Shown here: in pieces, positions 37,170-46,541 of the stretch
Layout of the letters: each line of letters begins with the position of its first letter
How positions within the stretch are numbered: position 1 is the stretch's first letter
Source: Mycobacterium simiae
Lineage (GTDB): Bacteria > Actinomycetota > Actinomycetes > Mycobacteriales > Mycobacteriaceae
Assembly: GCF_010727605.1 (NCBI RefSeq)
Contig: NZ_AP022568.1
Span: 4,526,001-4,590,000, forward strand
Length of the DNA stretch: 64,000 bases
Reading direction: 5' to 3'
Made by a program: the position numbers and the translations under genes
The notes under the pieces: generated by a model
The model's database searches: none
Seen by the model: only the letters and a program-made list of their open reading frames with translations
What the model was told of the DNA's origin: nothing

Positions 37170-37703
37170 ATGACCATCGAAGTGTCCAACGAATCGGGCA
37201 TCGACGTATCCGAGACCGAATTGGTGAGCGTCGCGCGCTTCGTCATCGCCAAAATGGACGTCAATCCGGGCGCCGAGCTGTCGATGGTGCTGTTGGACAC
37301 GGCCGCGATGGCCGATCTGCACATGCGTTGGATGGACCTGCCCGGCCCCACCGACGTGATGAGTTTTCCCATGGACGAGCTCGAACCCAGTGGCCGTCCG
37401 GACGCTCCCGAACCAGGGCCGTCGATGCTGGGGGACATCGTGCTGTGCCCGGAATTCGCCGCCGAACAGGCCGCCGCCGCGGGCCACAGTCTTGGACATG
37501 AATTGGCGCTGCTGACGGTCCACGGCGTGCTGCATCTGCTCGGCTACGACCACGCCGAGCCCGACGAAGAGAAGGAGATGTTCGCTCTGCAGGAGCGACT
37601 TCTCGAAGAGTGGGTCGCCGAACAGGTCGAGGCATACCACTACGACCGGCAGGGTGAAAGAGACCGCCGGTTGCTGGACAAGTCAAGGTATTTCGACAAT
37701 TGA
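37170..37703 (+). CDS. ybeY: Endoribonuclease YbeY
   Basis: A 177-residue zinc-dependent endoribonuclease for 16S rRNA 3' end maturation and 70S quality control. The metal site is [11 protein letters not shown] (the H-x3-H-x5-H motif) near residues 114-124. The conserved [17 protein letters not shown] segment lies near residue 50. It follows phoH and leads into a run ending with era, the classic rRNA-maturation cluster. The stop TGA at 37701-37703 overlaps a TTG that may start the next gene. Confidence 0.95.
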   Translation: MTIEVSNESGIDVSETELVSVARFVIAKMDVNPGAELSMVLLDTAAMADLHMRWMDLPGPTDVMSFPMDELEPSGRPDAPEPGPSMLGDIVLCPEFAAEQAAAAGHSLGHELALLTVHGVLHLLGYDHAEPDEEKEMFALQERLLEEWVAEQVEAYHYDRQGERDRRLLDKSRYFDN

Positions 37704-37711
37704 GCTCTGTA

Positions 37712-38977
37712 ATGAAAGCATTCAAGATCGCGGTCGCGGCCGCCATAATATTGGCGCCCTTCTCGGCGGTCGTCGTCAATTCCGCTGTGGCAGCGGCTTC
37801 TCCGTGCGCCGGCGCGGGGTCTAACCCGGTATCGTGCCAGCATTGCCTGTTTTATGTGCAGGCCTATCACACCGCCAACGTGTGCTATGCTCCGGCGCCA
37901 CGGCCGGCACCAGCCCCGTCGAGCACGCTGCCGATCCAAATTCCGGAGCCCCCGCCGGTGCCGCCGCCACCGACCTCCACGCGGCCGGCACCGACCCCGG
38001 TGCAGACCCCGAAGATCAACCCGTCGGGTCCGGGGACGCCTCGCAACGTTTCGGTGGTGACACCGCCGAAGAAGCTGGAGGCGCCCGCCCAGGCCATCGC
38101 TGCTGCCAAGGCCGCCCCCGAAGCGCGGCTCAACCCGGCCGACCCGCCGCGGCCACCGACGCCCACGGACTTCAATCAGCAGGTGCAAAACGTCATTAAC
38201 ACCCATAGCGACAACATCGAGCTGATCAAGGCCGACAACAAGGCACTGGTCCGTCCCCGCCACTGGGAATTCGTCGACTACGACCAATATCACCGGCCGA
38301 CGCTGTACAACCCACTCGGTCAGGCGATGACGTTCCGCTACTCCTACGGCGGCGCCTCCCGCGAGGCGTACCTGCCGGCCGGCGGCCGCATCGTGCTCGA
38401 CGCCGGCACCGTGGGCCTGGTCCCGTTCACCGCGGTCAGCGAAAGTTACCTGGCGGCGGGCAGTTTCTACGGCGGAGCCTTTGTCCCGCCGGACAATTGG
38501 CAGGGCCCACCGCCGCCGGAGTACGCCGCACCGGCGCCGCCGACGCTGTACCAAAACGTCTCGGCCGAGATTCCCGCCGTCGTCCAAACCGTGCAGATCG
38601 GACAGGTGGCGGTGGTGGGCCACGACGACAGCCAACCCCCCGGCAGTCAGGATGCCTTCCTGCTCGACGACTCCACGCTGGCGTGGGGGCAGGTCAACGA
38701 TCCCAACAGCAGCACCCAGATCAAGGTGGCCAAGAGTCAGTCGCTGCCCGGTTTCGGCCCCACCGACAACGGCAGCTTCCTGTTCGCGCTGGCCGCTCCC
38801 GGGGAGCCCAACCAGGCCGCCCCGCCGACGCCCACCCAGCCCTGGTGGCCGTCCGCGCTCGGATTTGGACTGTTGGGGATAGCGGTCGTGGTGGTGTCCT
38901 CGTTGCTCAATCGGCGCAAAGGCAACGCCGACGACACCTCTGACTCCGCAACCGACTCAAGGCATTCCCGGAATTGA
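37712..38977 (+). CDS. Secreted or membrane-anchored proline-rich protein, unknown function
   Basis: About 421 residues. A signal peptide ([19 protein letters not shown]) leads to a small Cys-rich stretch (SPCAGAG...SCQHC...NVCYA) and a long Pro-rich linker. A globular part follows (about residues 160-300), with [18 protein letters not shown], a dense Tyr/Gly segment and [20 protein letters not shown] Pro-rich tail ends in a membrane helix ([18 protein letters not shown]) with a basic stop-transfer. It is therefore probably an outward-facing anchored protein. The ATG at 37712 is used; a TTG at 37700 overlapping the ybeY stop is an alternative. As I recall this gene is not between Rv2367c and Rv2366c in M. 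tuberculosis, so it looks like an insertion in the operon. Confidence 0.85.
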   Translation: MKAFKIAVAAAIILAPFSAVVVNSAVAAASPCAGAGSNPVSCQHCLFYVQAYHTANVCYAPAPRPAPAPSSTLPIQIPEPPPVPPPPTSTRPAPTPVQTPKINPSGPGTPRNVSVVTPPKKLEAPAQAIAAAKAAPEARLNPADPPRPPTPTDFNQQVQNVINTHSDNIELIKADNKALVRPRHWEFVDYDQYHRPTLYNPLGQAMTFRYSYGGASREAYLPAGGRIVLDAGTVGLVPFTAVSESYLAAGSFYGGAFVPPDNWQGPPPPEYAAPAPPTLYQNVSAEIPAVVQTVQIGQVAVVGHDDSQPPGSQDAFLLDDSTLAWGQVNDPNSSTQIKVAKSQSLPGFGPTDNGSFLFALAAPGEPNQAAPPTPTQPWWPSALGFGLLGIAVVVVSSLLNRRKGNADDTSDSATDSRHSRN

Positions 38978-40278
38978 CCGGTATGTCTCAGCTGCTCGGC
39001 GCGATCGCGTTGATCGGTCTGGGTGGGGTTTTCGCGGCGATCGACGCCGCGATCAGCACCGTGTCGGTGGCCCGAGTGGCCGAGCTGGTGCGCGACGAGC
39101 GGCCGGGAGCCCGGCCGCTGTCGAAGGTGATGGCCGACCGGCCGCGCTACATCAACCTGGTGGTGCTGCTGCGCATCATTTGCGAAGTCACCGCGACCGT
39201 GCTGCTGGTCGTGTTCCTCTACGACAACTTCGGCCTGGAGTGGGCGGTGTTCGGCGCCGCGACCATCATGGTGCTGACCAGTTTCGTCGTCATCGGCGTG
39301 GGCCCGCGGACCCTGGGCCGCCAGCACGCGTATTCCATTTCGCTCGCGACAGCCCTTCCGCTGCAGGTGATCTCATCCCTTCTGATGCCGATCAGCCGGC
39401 TGCTGGTGCTGGTGGGTAACGCGCTGACCCCGGGCCGCGGCTTGCGTAACGGGCCCTTCGCCTCCGAGATCGAGCTGCGCGAAGTTGTCGACCTGGCGCA
39501 GCAACGTGGCGTGGTGGCCGCCGACGAGCGCCGGATGATCGAGTCGGTGTTTGAGCTCGGTGACACCCCGGCCCGCGAGGTGATGGTGCCCCGCACCGAG
39601 ATGATCTGGATTGAAAGCGACAAATCCGCCAGCCAGGCCACCACCCTCGCCGTGCGCAGCGGCCATTCCCGCATTCCGGTGATCGGCGAAAACGTCGACG
39701 ACATCGTGGGCGTGGTGTACCTGAAAGACCTTGTCCAGCAGATCTTTCTGTCCCCGGACGGCGGTCGGGACGCCAAGGTGTCCCAGGTGATGCGCCCGGC
39801 CGTATTCGTGCCGGACTCCAAGCCGCTGGACGCGCTACTGCGGGAAATGCAGCGCGACCGCAACCACATGGCGCTGCTCGTCGACGAGTACGGCGCGATC
39901 GCCGGCCTGGTCAGCATCGAGGACGTGCTGGAGGAGATCGTCGGAGAGATCGCCGACGAGTACGACGACGAAGAGACCGCCCCGATTGAAGACTTGGGCG
40001 ACAAGAACTTTCGAGTCTCGGCGCGGTTGCCGATCGAAGACGTCGGCGAACTCTACGGGGTGGACTTCGACGACGATCTCGACGTCGACACGGTAGGCGG
40101 TCTGCTGGCACTGGAATTGGGCCGGGTACCCCTGCCCGGTGCCGAGGTCGTCTCGCACGGACTGCGGCTACGCGCCGAGGGCGGCACCGACCACCGCGGA
40201 CGGGTGCGGATCGGCACCGTGCTGCTGAGCCCGGCCGAATCCGACGGCTCCGAACTCGAGGACGCCCACCATGGCTGA
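38974..40278 (+). CDS. HlyC/CorC-family membrane protein with CBS pair
   Basis: A 434-residue CNNM/CorC-type protein (Rv2366c-like). A DUF21 membrane domain of about three helices (residues 5-140, [22 protein letters not shown] first) is followed by [15 protein letters not shown] leading into two CBS domains (about 200-330), then a CorC_HlyC domain ([18 protein letters not shown]). The family is linked to magnesium or cobalt transport and, in this operon position, to membrane function near Era. The TTG at 38974 is chosen because the N-terminus MTG...QLLG matches what I recall of Rv2366c and because it overlaps the previous stop (TTGA); ATG 38983 is the alternative. It overlaps the next gene by eight bases. 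Confidence 0.9.
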   Translation: MTGMSQLLGAIALIGLGGVFAAIDAAISTVSVARVAELVRDERPGARPLSKVMADRPRYINLVVLLRIICEVTATVLLVVFLYDNFGLEWAVFGAATIMVLTSFVVIGVGPRTLGRQHAYSISLATALPLQVISSLLMPISRLLVLVGNALTPGRGLRNGPFASEIELREVVDLAQQRGVVAADERRMIESVFELGDTPAREVMVPRTEMIWIESDKSASQATTLAVRSGHSRIPVIGENVDDIVGVVYLKDLVQQIFLSPDGGRDAKVSQVMRPAVFVPDSKPLDALLREMQRDRNHMALLVDEYGAIAGLVSIEDVLEEIVGEIADEYDDEETAPIEDLGDKNFRVSARLPIEDVGELYGVDFDDDLDVDTVGGLLALELGRVPLPGAEVVSHGLRLRAEGGTDHRGRVRIGTVLLSPAESDGSELEDAHHG

Positions 40279-40591
40279 GCAGCTGGACCCCGAAGACGCG
40301 AAGCTGGCGGTGCTGGCGCGCGCCGCGATGGCACGCGCTGAAGCCGGCAGCGGCGCCGCGGTACGCGACGTCGACGGCCGCAGCTACCCGGGCGCGCCCG
40401 TCAACTTGTCGGCGCTGCGACTCACCTCGCTGCAGGCCGCGGTGGCCGCGGCCGTCTGCAGCGGTGTCAGCCATCTGGAGGCCGCCGTCCTGGTGGCCGG
40501 CTCGGCCGACGACCCGGGTATCGCCGCGGTACGTGAGCTCGGCCCGACCGCGGCGATCATCCTCACCGACCGCACCGGTGCCCCGCTATGA
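40271..40591 (+). CDS. Cytidine-deaminase-fold protein, Rv2365c-like
   Basis: A 106-residue protein positioned as Rv2365c between corC-like and era. The pattern [34 protein letters not shown] and [19 protein letters not shown] resembles a cytidine deaminase fold. The zinc-binding set of true deaminases (HAE and PCxxC) is not seen, so it is probably not a standard deaminase. Both ends overlap neighbours: eight bases with corC-like and four bases (ATGA) with era, pointing to coupled translation. Confidence 0.85.
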   Translation: MAEQLDPEDAKLAVLARAAMARAEAGSGAAVRDVDGRSYPGAPVNLSALRLTSLQAAVAAAVCSGVSHLEAAVLVAGSADDPGIAAVRELGPTAAIILTDRTGAPL

Positions 40592-41490
40592 ACGATGAAT
40601 TCCGTTCCGGCTTCGTATGTTTGGTTGGCCGGCCCAATACCGGCAAGTCCACCCTGACGAACGCGCTGGTGGGCACCAAAGTGGCGATCACCTCGAAGCG
40701 CCCGCAGACCACCCGCCACACCATCCGCGGCATCGTGCACCGGGAAACCTTCCAGATCATCCTGGTCGACACGCCCGGGCTGCACCGGCCGCGCACCCTG
40801 CTGGGCAAGCGACTCAACGATCTGGTCCGGGACACCTACGCCGAGGTCGACGTCATCGGGTTGTGCATCCCGGCCGACGAGGCGATCGGCCCCGGCGACC
40901 GCTGGATCGTCGACCAAATCCGTTCGGTCGCACCGAATACCACCCTCGTGGCGATTGTCACCAAAATCGACAAGGTGCCCAAGGACCGGGTGGCCGCGCA
41001 GCTGCTCGCGGTGAGTGAACTCGTCGGCGATGCCGCCGAAATCGTTCCGGTGTCCGCGGTCGCCAACACCCAGGTCGACCTGCTGATTGACGTGCTGGCC
41101 GCCGCGCTGCCTCCGGGCCCCGCGTACTACCCCGACGGGGAGCTGACCGACGAACCCGAAGAGGTGCTGATGGCCGAGCTCATCCGGGAGGCCGCGCTGG
41201 AAGGAGTGCGCGACGAGCTGCCGCACTCGCTGGCGGTGGTGATCGACGAGGTCAATCCGCGCCAGGGGCGCGACGACCTCATCGACGTGTATGCGTTGCT
41301 CTACGTCGAGCGAGACAGCCAGAAGGGCATCATCATCGGTAAGGGCGGGGCCCGGTTGCGTGAGGTGGGGACCGCGGCGCGTGGCCAGATCGAAAAGCTG
41401 CTGGGTACCAAGGTTTATCTCGACCTGCGGGTCAAGGTCGCCAAGAACTGGCAAAGCGACCCCAAACAGCTTGGGCGGCTGGGCTTCTAG
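40588..41490 (+). CDS. era: GTPase Era
   Basis: A 300-residue ribosome-assembly GTPase that binds the 3' end of 16S rRNA. G1 is GRPNTGKSTL near residue 12, G3 is DTPGLHRPR, and G4 is TKID. The C-terminal KH domain has GIIIGKGGARLREVG. It ends the phoH-ybeY-...-era run. The ATG overlaps the stop of the preceding gene by four bases. The Asn of the usual NKxD motif is Thr here (TKID), as is common in mycobacterial Era proteins. Confidence 0.96.
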   Translation: MNDEFRSGFVCLVGRPNTGKSTLTNALVGTKVAITSKRPQTTRHTIRGIVHRETFQIILVDTPGLHRPRTLLGKRLNDLVRDTYAEVDVIGLCIPADEAIGPGDRWIVDQIRSVAPNTTLVAIVTKIDKVPKDRVAAQLLAVSELVGDAAEIVPVSAVANTQVDLLIDVLAAALPPGPAYYPDGELTDEPEEVLMAELIREAALEGVRDELPHSLAVVIDEVNPRQGRDDLIDVYALLYVERDSQKGIIIGKGGARLREVGTAARGQIEKLLGTKVYLDLRVKVAKNWQSDPKQLGRLGF

Positions 41491-41559
41491 AGCGAAGCCG
41501 CCAAGCCCGCCTGCCGAATTCGCGTGGTAGGCGCCTTTCTGCGCGGCGCTTCGCTGTTT
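41491..41559 (+). terminator. Possible transcription terminator after era
   Basis: AGCGAAGC at 41491-41498 pairs with GCTTCGCT at 41548-41555, followed by GTTTT. The loop is long (about 49 bases) with some internal pairing, so the hairpin is imperfect. It begins immediately after the era stop codon and sits before the hemerythrin promoter region. Confidence 0.4.
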
Positions 41560-41619
41560 TAGTGCCAGTTGCCCGGGTACCACTGACCCACCGATACAGC
41601 CCAATCGGAAAGGCAACGC

Positions 41620-42198
41620 ATGGATGCTTTAACTTTTCTCCGTCAAGACCACAAAAGCGTGCTCGGTTTGTTCGAGACCCTCGATGGCGCACCGTCGGGC
41701 TCTGGCGCCCAAGCCAGCGGCCTGGAGACCACGGTGAACAACCTCATCATCGCGGAGTCACAGCACGAAGCGATCGAGGAGCAGTACTTCTGGCCGGCCG
41801 TCCGCGAAGCGCTCGGCGATGCGCTTGCCGATAAGGCGGTCGAGCAGGAGCAGCAGGGCAAGAAAGTGCTGCAGCGATTGGAAGACGGCAAGCCTGGCGA
41901 GCCGGATTACCACGAAGCGCTGCAGGAGTTCATCAAACTCGGCCGGGAGCACATCGCTTTCGAACAGGAAGTGGTGTGGCCGCAGGTCGAAACCGCGATC
42001 AGCCGGGAAGAGCTGGAGAAGATCGGGGAGAAACTGGAGGTGGCCAAGAAGATTGCCCCCACCAGGCCGCACCCGGACACTCCGCCGAACCCCGCGGTGC
42101 TCAAGACGATGGGCATGGGCGCGGCGGTGATGGATCACGTTCGTGACGCCTTCACCGGCCGCGGCGAAGACAACCCACCGGACCCGCAAGCGCACTGA
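41620..42198 (+). CDS. Hemerythrin HHE-domain protein
   Basis: A 192-residue HHE protein with a four-helix bundle over residues 1-150. The iron ligands visible are His11 (LRQDHKSVLGLF), His49 and Glu53 (ESQHEAIEEQYFWP), and a second pair in YHEALQEFIKLGREHIAFEQEVVWP. The tail is Pro-rich and probably flexible. Mycobacterial hemerythrin-like proteins respond to or sense oxygen, nitric oxide or peroxide. The gene faces a manganese catalase across a strong terminator, suggesting a shared stress role. The start has GGAAAGGCAACGC upstream. It lies between era and amiA2, which I recall as adjacent in M. tuberculosis. Confidence 0.9.
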   Translation: MDALTFLRQDHKSVLGLFETLDGAPSGSGAQASGLETTVNNLIIAESQHEAIEEQYFWPAVREALGDALADKAVEQEQQGKKVLQRLEDGKPGEPDYHEALQEFIKLGREHIAFEQEVVWPQVETAISREELEKIGEKLEVAKKIAPTRPHPDTPPNPAVLKTMGMGAAVMDHVRDAFTGRGEDNPPDPQAH

Positions 42199-42220
42199 GC
42201 GCATCGCGCTGAGCGCATCG

Positions 42221-42256
42221 AAAAGGCCGGGCGTCACCGTCGACGCCCGGCCTTTT
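42221..42256. terminator. Strong bidirectional hairpin terminator
   Basis: A perfect 15-base stem pairs 42221-42235 (AAAAGGCCGGGCGTC) with 42242-42256 (GACGCCCGGCCTTTT), with a six-base loop. It has T-rich ends on both strands. It lies 22 bases after the hemerythrin stop and ahead of the convergent catalase gene, so it can stop transcription from either side. Confidence 0.9.
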
Positions 42257-42333
42257 CTTCGAACTAGCTTGTTTTTCTTCGAACTAGCTTGTTTTTCTTC
42301 GAACTAGCTTGTTTTTCTTCGAACTAGCTTGTT
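42253..42333. repeat. 20-bp tandem repeat array, about four units
   Basis: The unit GAACTAGCTTGTTTTTCTTC is repeated perfectly at 42261-42280, 42281-42300 and 42301-42320, with a partial fourth copy to 42333 and a partial unit before. It is AT-rich against a GC-rich background. The last copy supplies the stop codon (CTAG) of the minus-strand catalase gene. The array overlaps the tail of the hairpin terminator. Confidence 0.95.
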
Positions 42334-43220
42334 GGAGTGCGCTGCTCGTGCGTGAACGGCTTGTCGCCCTGCACTGCTGGCGAGCCATCCGGAACCCGTT
42401 CGGCGCCTTTGTTTTTGCGCGCGTCGCTGCCCAGCCACTGCTGCTCGGGCTTTTCGACGTACTCCCATTCCATGCCCTGCGGCCACGGGCCCTGGCCCTG
42501 GTTCCACGGCCCGCGAATCGATTCGCCATTGCCGTTGGACATGTTGAACGCCTTGTTCTGGAATCGGTCGTCGCCCGGCAACTGTCCGGGCGGGAAGTTC
42601 ACCGGAAGCTCGTTGAGCGCCGCGGTGAACTGCTGGTAGTGCGCAACCTCGCGAGTCATCAAAAACGTCAGGGTGTCCTGCACGCCGGGGTCGTCGGTGA
42701 ACTGCTTGAGGTATTCGTAGACGATCTTCGCCCGCGACTCGGCGGCGATGTTGCTGCGCAGGTCCACGGTCGGGTCGCCGTTGGCGTCGATGAACGCGGC
42801 GGTCCAGTTGTTGCCGCCGGAGTCCTTGATGTCCGGTCCGCCGCCGCTGAGCACCATGAACAGCGGACTCACCGACACCGAGTGCATCAGCCGGTCCTTG
42901 CCGTCTCGATTGGACACCAGGGGCATCCAGTCACATCGCTCGTTGGCGACATGCAGGTTGTCGTTGAGCCCGTCGAGCAACATCGTGATCGTCGACCCGA
43001 CCATCTCCAGGTGGCTGAGCTCCTCCGTGGCGATGTCCATGAATAGGTCGTACATCTTGGGGTTCTTCTGCCGCAGCACGAAGGCTTGCGTGAAGTACTG
43101 CATCGCAGCCGTCAGTTCGCCGTTCGCGCCGCCGAACTGGTCCATCAGCAGCGTCGCGAACCGTGGGTCGGGCTCGGTCACCCGCACCTCGAACTGAAGA
43201 TCTTTGTTGTGGATGAACAT
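42324..43220 (-). CDS. Manganese (non-heme) catalase
   Basis: A 298-residue dimanganese catalase that decomposes hydrogen peroxide. Predicted metal ligands are Glu35 (GGANGELTAAMQYF), Glu67 and His70 (ATEELSHLEMVGS), Glu161 (AAESRAKIVYEYL) and His194 (REVAHYQQFTAAL), matching the family's two-helix-pair pattern. The C-terminal tail from about residue 225 is rich in Gly, Asn, Gln and Trp, as in spore-coat-type CotJC catalases. The ATG at 43220 has GGGAGGCGCCG upstream. The stop falls inside a tandem repeat, so the last residues may have been altered by repeat expansion. It is not part of the M. tuberculosis gene set that I recall. Confidence 0.92.
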   Translation of the reverse strand: MFIHNKDLQFEVRVTEPDPRFATLLMDQFGGANGELTAAMQYFTQAFVLRQKNPKMYDLFMDIATEELSHLEMVGSTITMLLDGLNDNLHVANERCDWMPLVSNRDGKDRLMHSVSVSPLFMVLSGGGPDIKDSGGNNWTAAFIDANGDPTVDLRSNIAAESRAKIVYEYLKQFTDDPGVQDTLTFLMTREVAHYQQFTAALNELPVNFPPGQLPGDDRFQNKAFNMSNGNGESIRGPWNQGQGPWPQGMEWEYVEKPEQQWLGSDARKNKGAERVPDGSPAVQGDKPFTHEQRTPTS

Positions 43221-43382
43221 CGGCGCCTCCCTGGGCTGTAGGCATGGTTTGGGGCGTCGAGCGGTGTACCCGACGGATTTGGCACCAAACGGTGTCCGAG
43301 CCGGTTGCTCGTTTGCCGATAACGCGCGCATCGGCCTGGAGTCGGGGCGTTTGTGCGGCCGCGCGAGGGGTAGCCGCCGGAA

Positions 43383-44168
43383 ATGGTGCAAGCAAAACTG
43401 GCACTGGTCACGGGTGCCTCCAGCGGGATCGGCTTCGAACTGGCAACGCAATTCGCCCGGAATGGCTACGACGTGGTCGTCGCGGCCGAAGACGACGGCA
43501 TCCATGACGTTCCCGACAAGCTGTCCCAATGGGATTCGGCGGTGCAGGCGGTTCAGGTGGATCTGCGCACCGCGGACGGGGTTGAGCACCTGTACCGCAG
43601 CGCGACCGACGGAGATCGTGAGCTGGCCGCGGCCGCCCTCAACGCGGGCATTGGTCGGGGCGAGATGTTTCTCAAAAGTGAGCTCGAGGACGACCTGAGC
43701 ATCATCGATCTCAACGTCCGCTCCACCGTGCATCTGGCCAAGCTGGTGCTGCGCGACATGGCGAACCGCAACAGGGGGAAATTGCTACTCACCTCGTCGG
43801 TCGCGTCGATGATGCCCGGGTCCTACCAGCCGGTGTACAACGCATCGAAGTCGTTCATCCAGTCGTTCGCCGAGGCTCTGCACGACGAGTTGCGTGACAC
43901 CCCAATCACCGTCACCGCGCTGATGCCGGGCGTCACCGACACCAACTTCTTCCACCGTGCGAGGATGGACGACTCGGTGGCGGGCAAAATGCCCAAGGAC
44001 GACCCTGCTCTGGTTGCCCGTCAGGGGTTCGACGCGATGATGCGCGGCGATGCGAAGGTTCAGGGCGGTTCGGTGTTGTCCCACGTCTTGGGAGCCGCCA
44101 CCCGCGTCCTGCCCGACAGCGTGAAAGCCGTTATGAATCGGGTTATTTCCGTCCCGATCCATCGCTAG
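43383..44168 (+). CDS. Short-chain dehydrogenase, unknown substrate
   Basis: A 261-residue SDR. TGASSGIGFELA is the nucleotide-binding turn, LNAGIGRG takes the place of NNAG, and the catalytic set is TSSVASM...YNASKSF near residues 137-157. The C-terminus (HVLGAATRVLPDSVKAVMNRV) resembles DltE-type SDRs often found next to stress and hemerythrin genes in mycobacteria. It is divergent from the manganese catalase with a 160-base gap that should hold both promoters. It ends 25 bases from the convergent amiA2. Confidence 0.88.
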   Translation: MVQAKLALVTGASSGIGFELATQFARNGYDVVVAAEDDGIHDVPDKLSQWDSAVQAVQVDLRTADGVEHLYRSATDGDRELAAAALNAGIGRGEMFLKSELEDDLSIIDLNVRSTVHLAKLVLRDMANRNRGKLLLTSSVASMMPGSYQPVYNASKSFIQSFAEALHDELRDTPITVTALMPGVTDTNFFHRARMDDSVAGKMPKDDPALVARQGFDAMMRGDAKVQGGSVLSHVLGAATRVLPDSVKAVMNRVISVPIHR

Positions 44169-44193
44169 GCCCGGCACGGCCGCGCGGGACGTT

Positions 44194-45681
44194 TCAGCTG
44201 CGCGGCGAGCCGAGTTCTGGCTCCCACCACACCTGCGGCTGTTTGCTTGCCCACCCGCAGACGGCCTCCAACTCGGCGGCCAGTGAGATCAGCATGGGTT
44301 CGCTGTTCGCCGGTCCCATCAGCTGCACGCCGATTGGCAAGCCGTCGGTGGTGAACCCGGCCGGGACATTGATCGACGGCCAGCCCAGGACATTCCACGG
44401 CCAGGTCACCGGACAGGCCTTGATCATGACGCGGTCGGTACCCAGGCCGCTGAGCCGGTCGAACGATCGTGCCAGCGGCGGCGGCTGTGCGGTGGTCGGC
44501 GCGACCACCACGTCGACGATGTCGAAGATCGATCCCACCCGGCGCTGCAGTGCCTCCTCGTGTCGCCGCGCGTTGCGCAGCACCGCTTGCCCGAGCACGT
44601 GGCCCAGGCGCAGATTGGACAGCGTGCGGGGGTCCAGGACCACACCGTCGCCCAGGCGCTCCTCCCACTCCCGCAGTCCCGCAGTGGATCTGGCCAGAAA
44701 GTCCCACGCTAGCCGCACGCCGTAGTCCGGGTTGCCGCTGACGACGGTGTGACCGAGCAGCTGCAGCTGGTCCCCGACGGCGCGGGTCGCGGCCAGGATT
44801 TCCGGGTGCAGTTTGGCCCGAAAGAAGGTGTAGGGGAAGCGGGTCGACAGGGCGATGTTCAGCGGACCGGGCGCGATGCCCACATAGTCCGACGCCTTGA
44901 TCGGAGGCGGCCGATGGCGGTCGCCCTCGACGTTGCCCGACGCCGCATCGAGCACCAGCGCGGCATCGGCCACCGTCCGGGCCAATACACCGTTGACGGT
45001 GATTCCGTTGAAAGACTCGGGCAGCGGCCAGGTGGAGATGCGTCCCCGCTGCGGCTTGATGCCGACCAGGTGTGTCCAGGCCGCCGGGATGCGGACGCTG
45101 CCGGCGCCGTCGGAGCCGATCGCCGCGGTGACCAGGCCGGCGGCCACCGCGGCCGCGCTTCCGCCCGACGACCCGCCCGGGGTGTGCCGTCGCGACCATG
45201 GGTTGCGGGTGTGCCCGAAACCCGGGCCGCTGGTGAACGGCCACTGGCCGAGTTCGCAGGTATTCGTTTTGCCGACGATGACCGCGCCGGCGGCTTTGAG
45301 GCGGCGCACCACCTCGGCGTCCTGGGTGGCCGGCCGGACATAGCCGTCGGTGCCGAACGCGGTCGGCACCCCGGCAATGTCGACGTCGTCTTTGACCGCG
45401 ATCGGCACACCCAGCAACGGAGCCGTATCGCCGGCCGCCCGTCGCCGGTCGGCCGCGGCCGCGTCGGCCAGCGCCGATTCGGTGAGGACCACCCGAAATG
45501 CGTTCAGCGTGGACTGGCTGGCCTCGATCGCGTGCAGCGAACGTCGCACCAGCGTGTCGGATGTCACCGACCGGCTCGCCAGCTGGTAGAGCAGGTCAGT
45601 AAGGGTGGGCAGGCGCCTGCCGCGGGATCCGTAAGCGGACCCGGACGGGGACCCAGCAGCGGGTCCAGGAGCGCCGATCAC
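44194..45681 (-). CDS. amiA2: Amidase AmiA2
   Basis: A 495-residue amidase-signature enzyme hydrolysing carboxamides to acids and ammonia. The Ser-cisSer-Lys triad is predicted as Lys97 (VPIAVKDDVDIAG), Ser171 (TPGGSSGGSAAA) and Ser195 (GSDGAGSVRIPAAW). The sequence matches Rv2363 closely along its length as I recall it, including ENTCELGQWPFTSG-like residues (here TNTCELGQWPFTSG) and the WPSINVPAGF segment. The true substrate is unknown. The start ATG is at 45681. It diverges from recO with about 60 bases between the starts. Confidence 0.93.
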   Translation of the reverse strand: MIGAPGPAAGSPSGSAYGSRGRRLPTLTDLLYQLASRSVTSDTLVRRSLHAIEASQSTLNAFRVVLTESALADAAAADRRRAAGDTAPLLGVPIAVKDDVDIAGVPTAFGTDGYVRPATQDAEVVRRLKAAGAVIVGKTNTCELGQWPFTSGPGFGHTRNPWSRRHTPGGSSGGSAAAVAAGLVTAAIGSDGAGSVRIPAAWTHLVGIKPQRGRISTWPLPESFNGITVNGVLARTVADAALVLDAASGNVEGDRHRPPPIKASDYVGIAPGPLNIALSTRFPYTFFRAKLHPEILAATRAVGDQLQLLGHTVVSGNPDYGVRLAWDFLARSTAGLREWEERLGDGVVLDPRTLSNLRLGHVLGQAVLRNARRHEEALQRRVGSIFDIVDVVVAPTTAQPPPLARSFDRLSGLGTDRVMIKACPVTWPWNVLGWPSINVPAGFTTDGLPIGVQLMGPANSEPMLISLAAELEAVCGWASKQPQVWWEPELGSPRS

Positions 45682-45743
45682 GGGGTACGAGACTATCCGG
45701 CGCGGGTACCCGCGATGTCGCGGCGGGGTGCAAAACTATGGAG

Positions 45744-46541
45744 ATGCGGCTGTATCGAGACCGAGCGGTAGTGCTGCGCCAGCACAAGCTCGGCGAGGCC
45801 GACCGGATCGTGACCCTCCTGACCCGCGACCACGGTCTGGTCCGCGCGGTGGCCAAGGGCGTGCGTCGCACCCGCAGCAAATTCGGCGCGCGGCTGGAGC
45901 CGTTCGCGCACATCGATGTGCAACTGCACCCGGGCCGCAATCTCGACATCGTCACCCAGGTCGTTTCGATTGACGCGTTCGCCACCGACATCGTCAGCGA
46001 CTACGGCCGCTACACCTGCGGATGCGCGATGCTGGAAACCGCCGAACGCCTCGCCGGTGAGGAGCGGGCACCGGCCCCGGCATTGCATCGGCTCACGGTG
46101 AGCGCGCTGCGGGCGGTGGCCGACGGACGCCGACCCCGCGACCTGCTCCTGGACGCCTACCTGCTGCGCGCCATGGGTATCGCCGGCTGGGCGCCCGCGC
46201 TGACCGAATGCGCCCGCTGCGCCACGCCCGGCCCGCATCGGGCGTTTCACATCGCCGCCGGGGGCAGCGTCTGCCCGCACTGTCGCCCGGCGGGTTCGAC
46301 GACGCCGCCGCTGGGTGTGCTGGAACTGATGTCCGCGCTGCACGACGGCGACTGGGAAGCCGCCGAGGCGACCCCGCCATCGCACCGCAGCCATGTCAGC
46401 GGGTTGGTGGCCGCCCACCTGCAATGGCATCTGGAACGTCAACTCAAGACGCTGCCCCTGGTGGAGCGAACGTATCGGGTCGACCGCACCATCGCCGATC
46501 GGCGTGCCGCGCTGATCGGGCAGGATGAGGCCTGTGGCTAG
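45744..46541 (+). CDS. recO: DNA repair protein RecO
   Basis: A 265-residue RecO, mediator of RecA loading in the RecFOR gap-repair pathway and DNA annealing. The N-terminal OB fold begins [21 protein letters not shown] zinc-binding set is visible ([10 protein letters not shown]...CPHCRPAG near residues 155-185). I chose the ATG at 45744, which gives the length I recall for M. tuberculosis RecO; an in-frame ATG at 45738 adds two residues. The stop overlaps the uppS GTG by eight bases. Confidence 0.94.
   Translation: MRLYRDRAVVLRQHKLGEADRIVTLLTRDHGLVRAVAKGVRRTRSKFGARLEPFAHIDVQLHPGRNLDIVTQVVSIDAFATDIVSDYGRYTCGCAMLETAERLAGEERAPAPALHRLTVSALRAVADGRRPRDLLLDAYLLRAMGIAGWAPALTECARCATPGPHRAFHIAAGGSVCPHCRPAGSTTPPLGVLELMSALHDGDWEAAEATPPSHRSHVSGLVAAHLQWHLERQLKTLPLVERTYRVDRTIADRRAALIGQDEACG

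Noticed and set aside
36417..37640. Minus-strand open frame of 407 codons opposite phoH and ybeY
   Set aside because: It spans two well-supported genes on the other strand and shows no protein-family features.
40271..40591. Calling the gene before era a functional cytidine deaminase
   Set aside because: The zinc-binding HAE and PCxxC residues are not visible in 106 residues; only the fold-like pattern and the operon position support the name.
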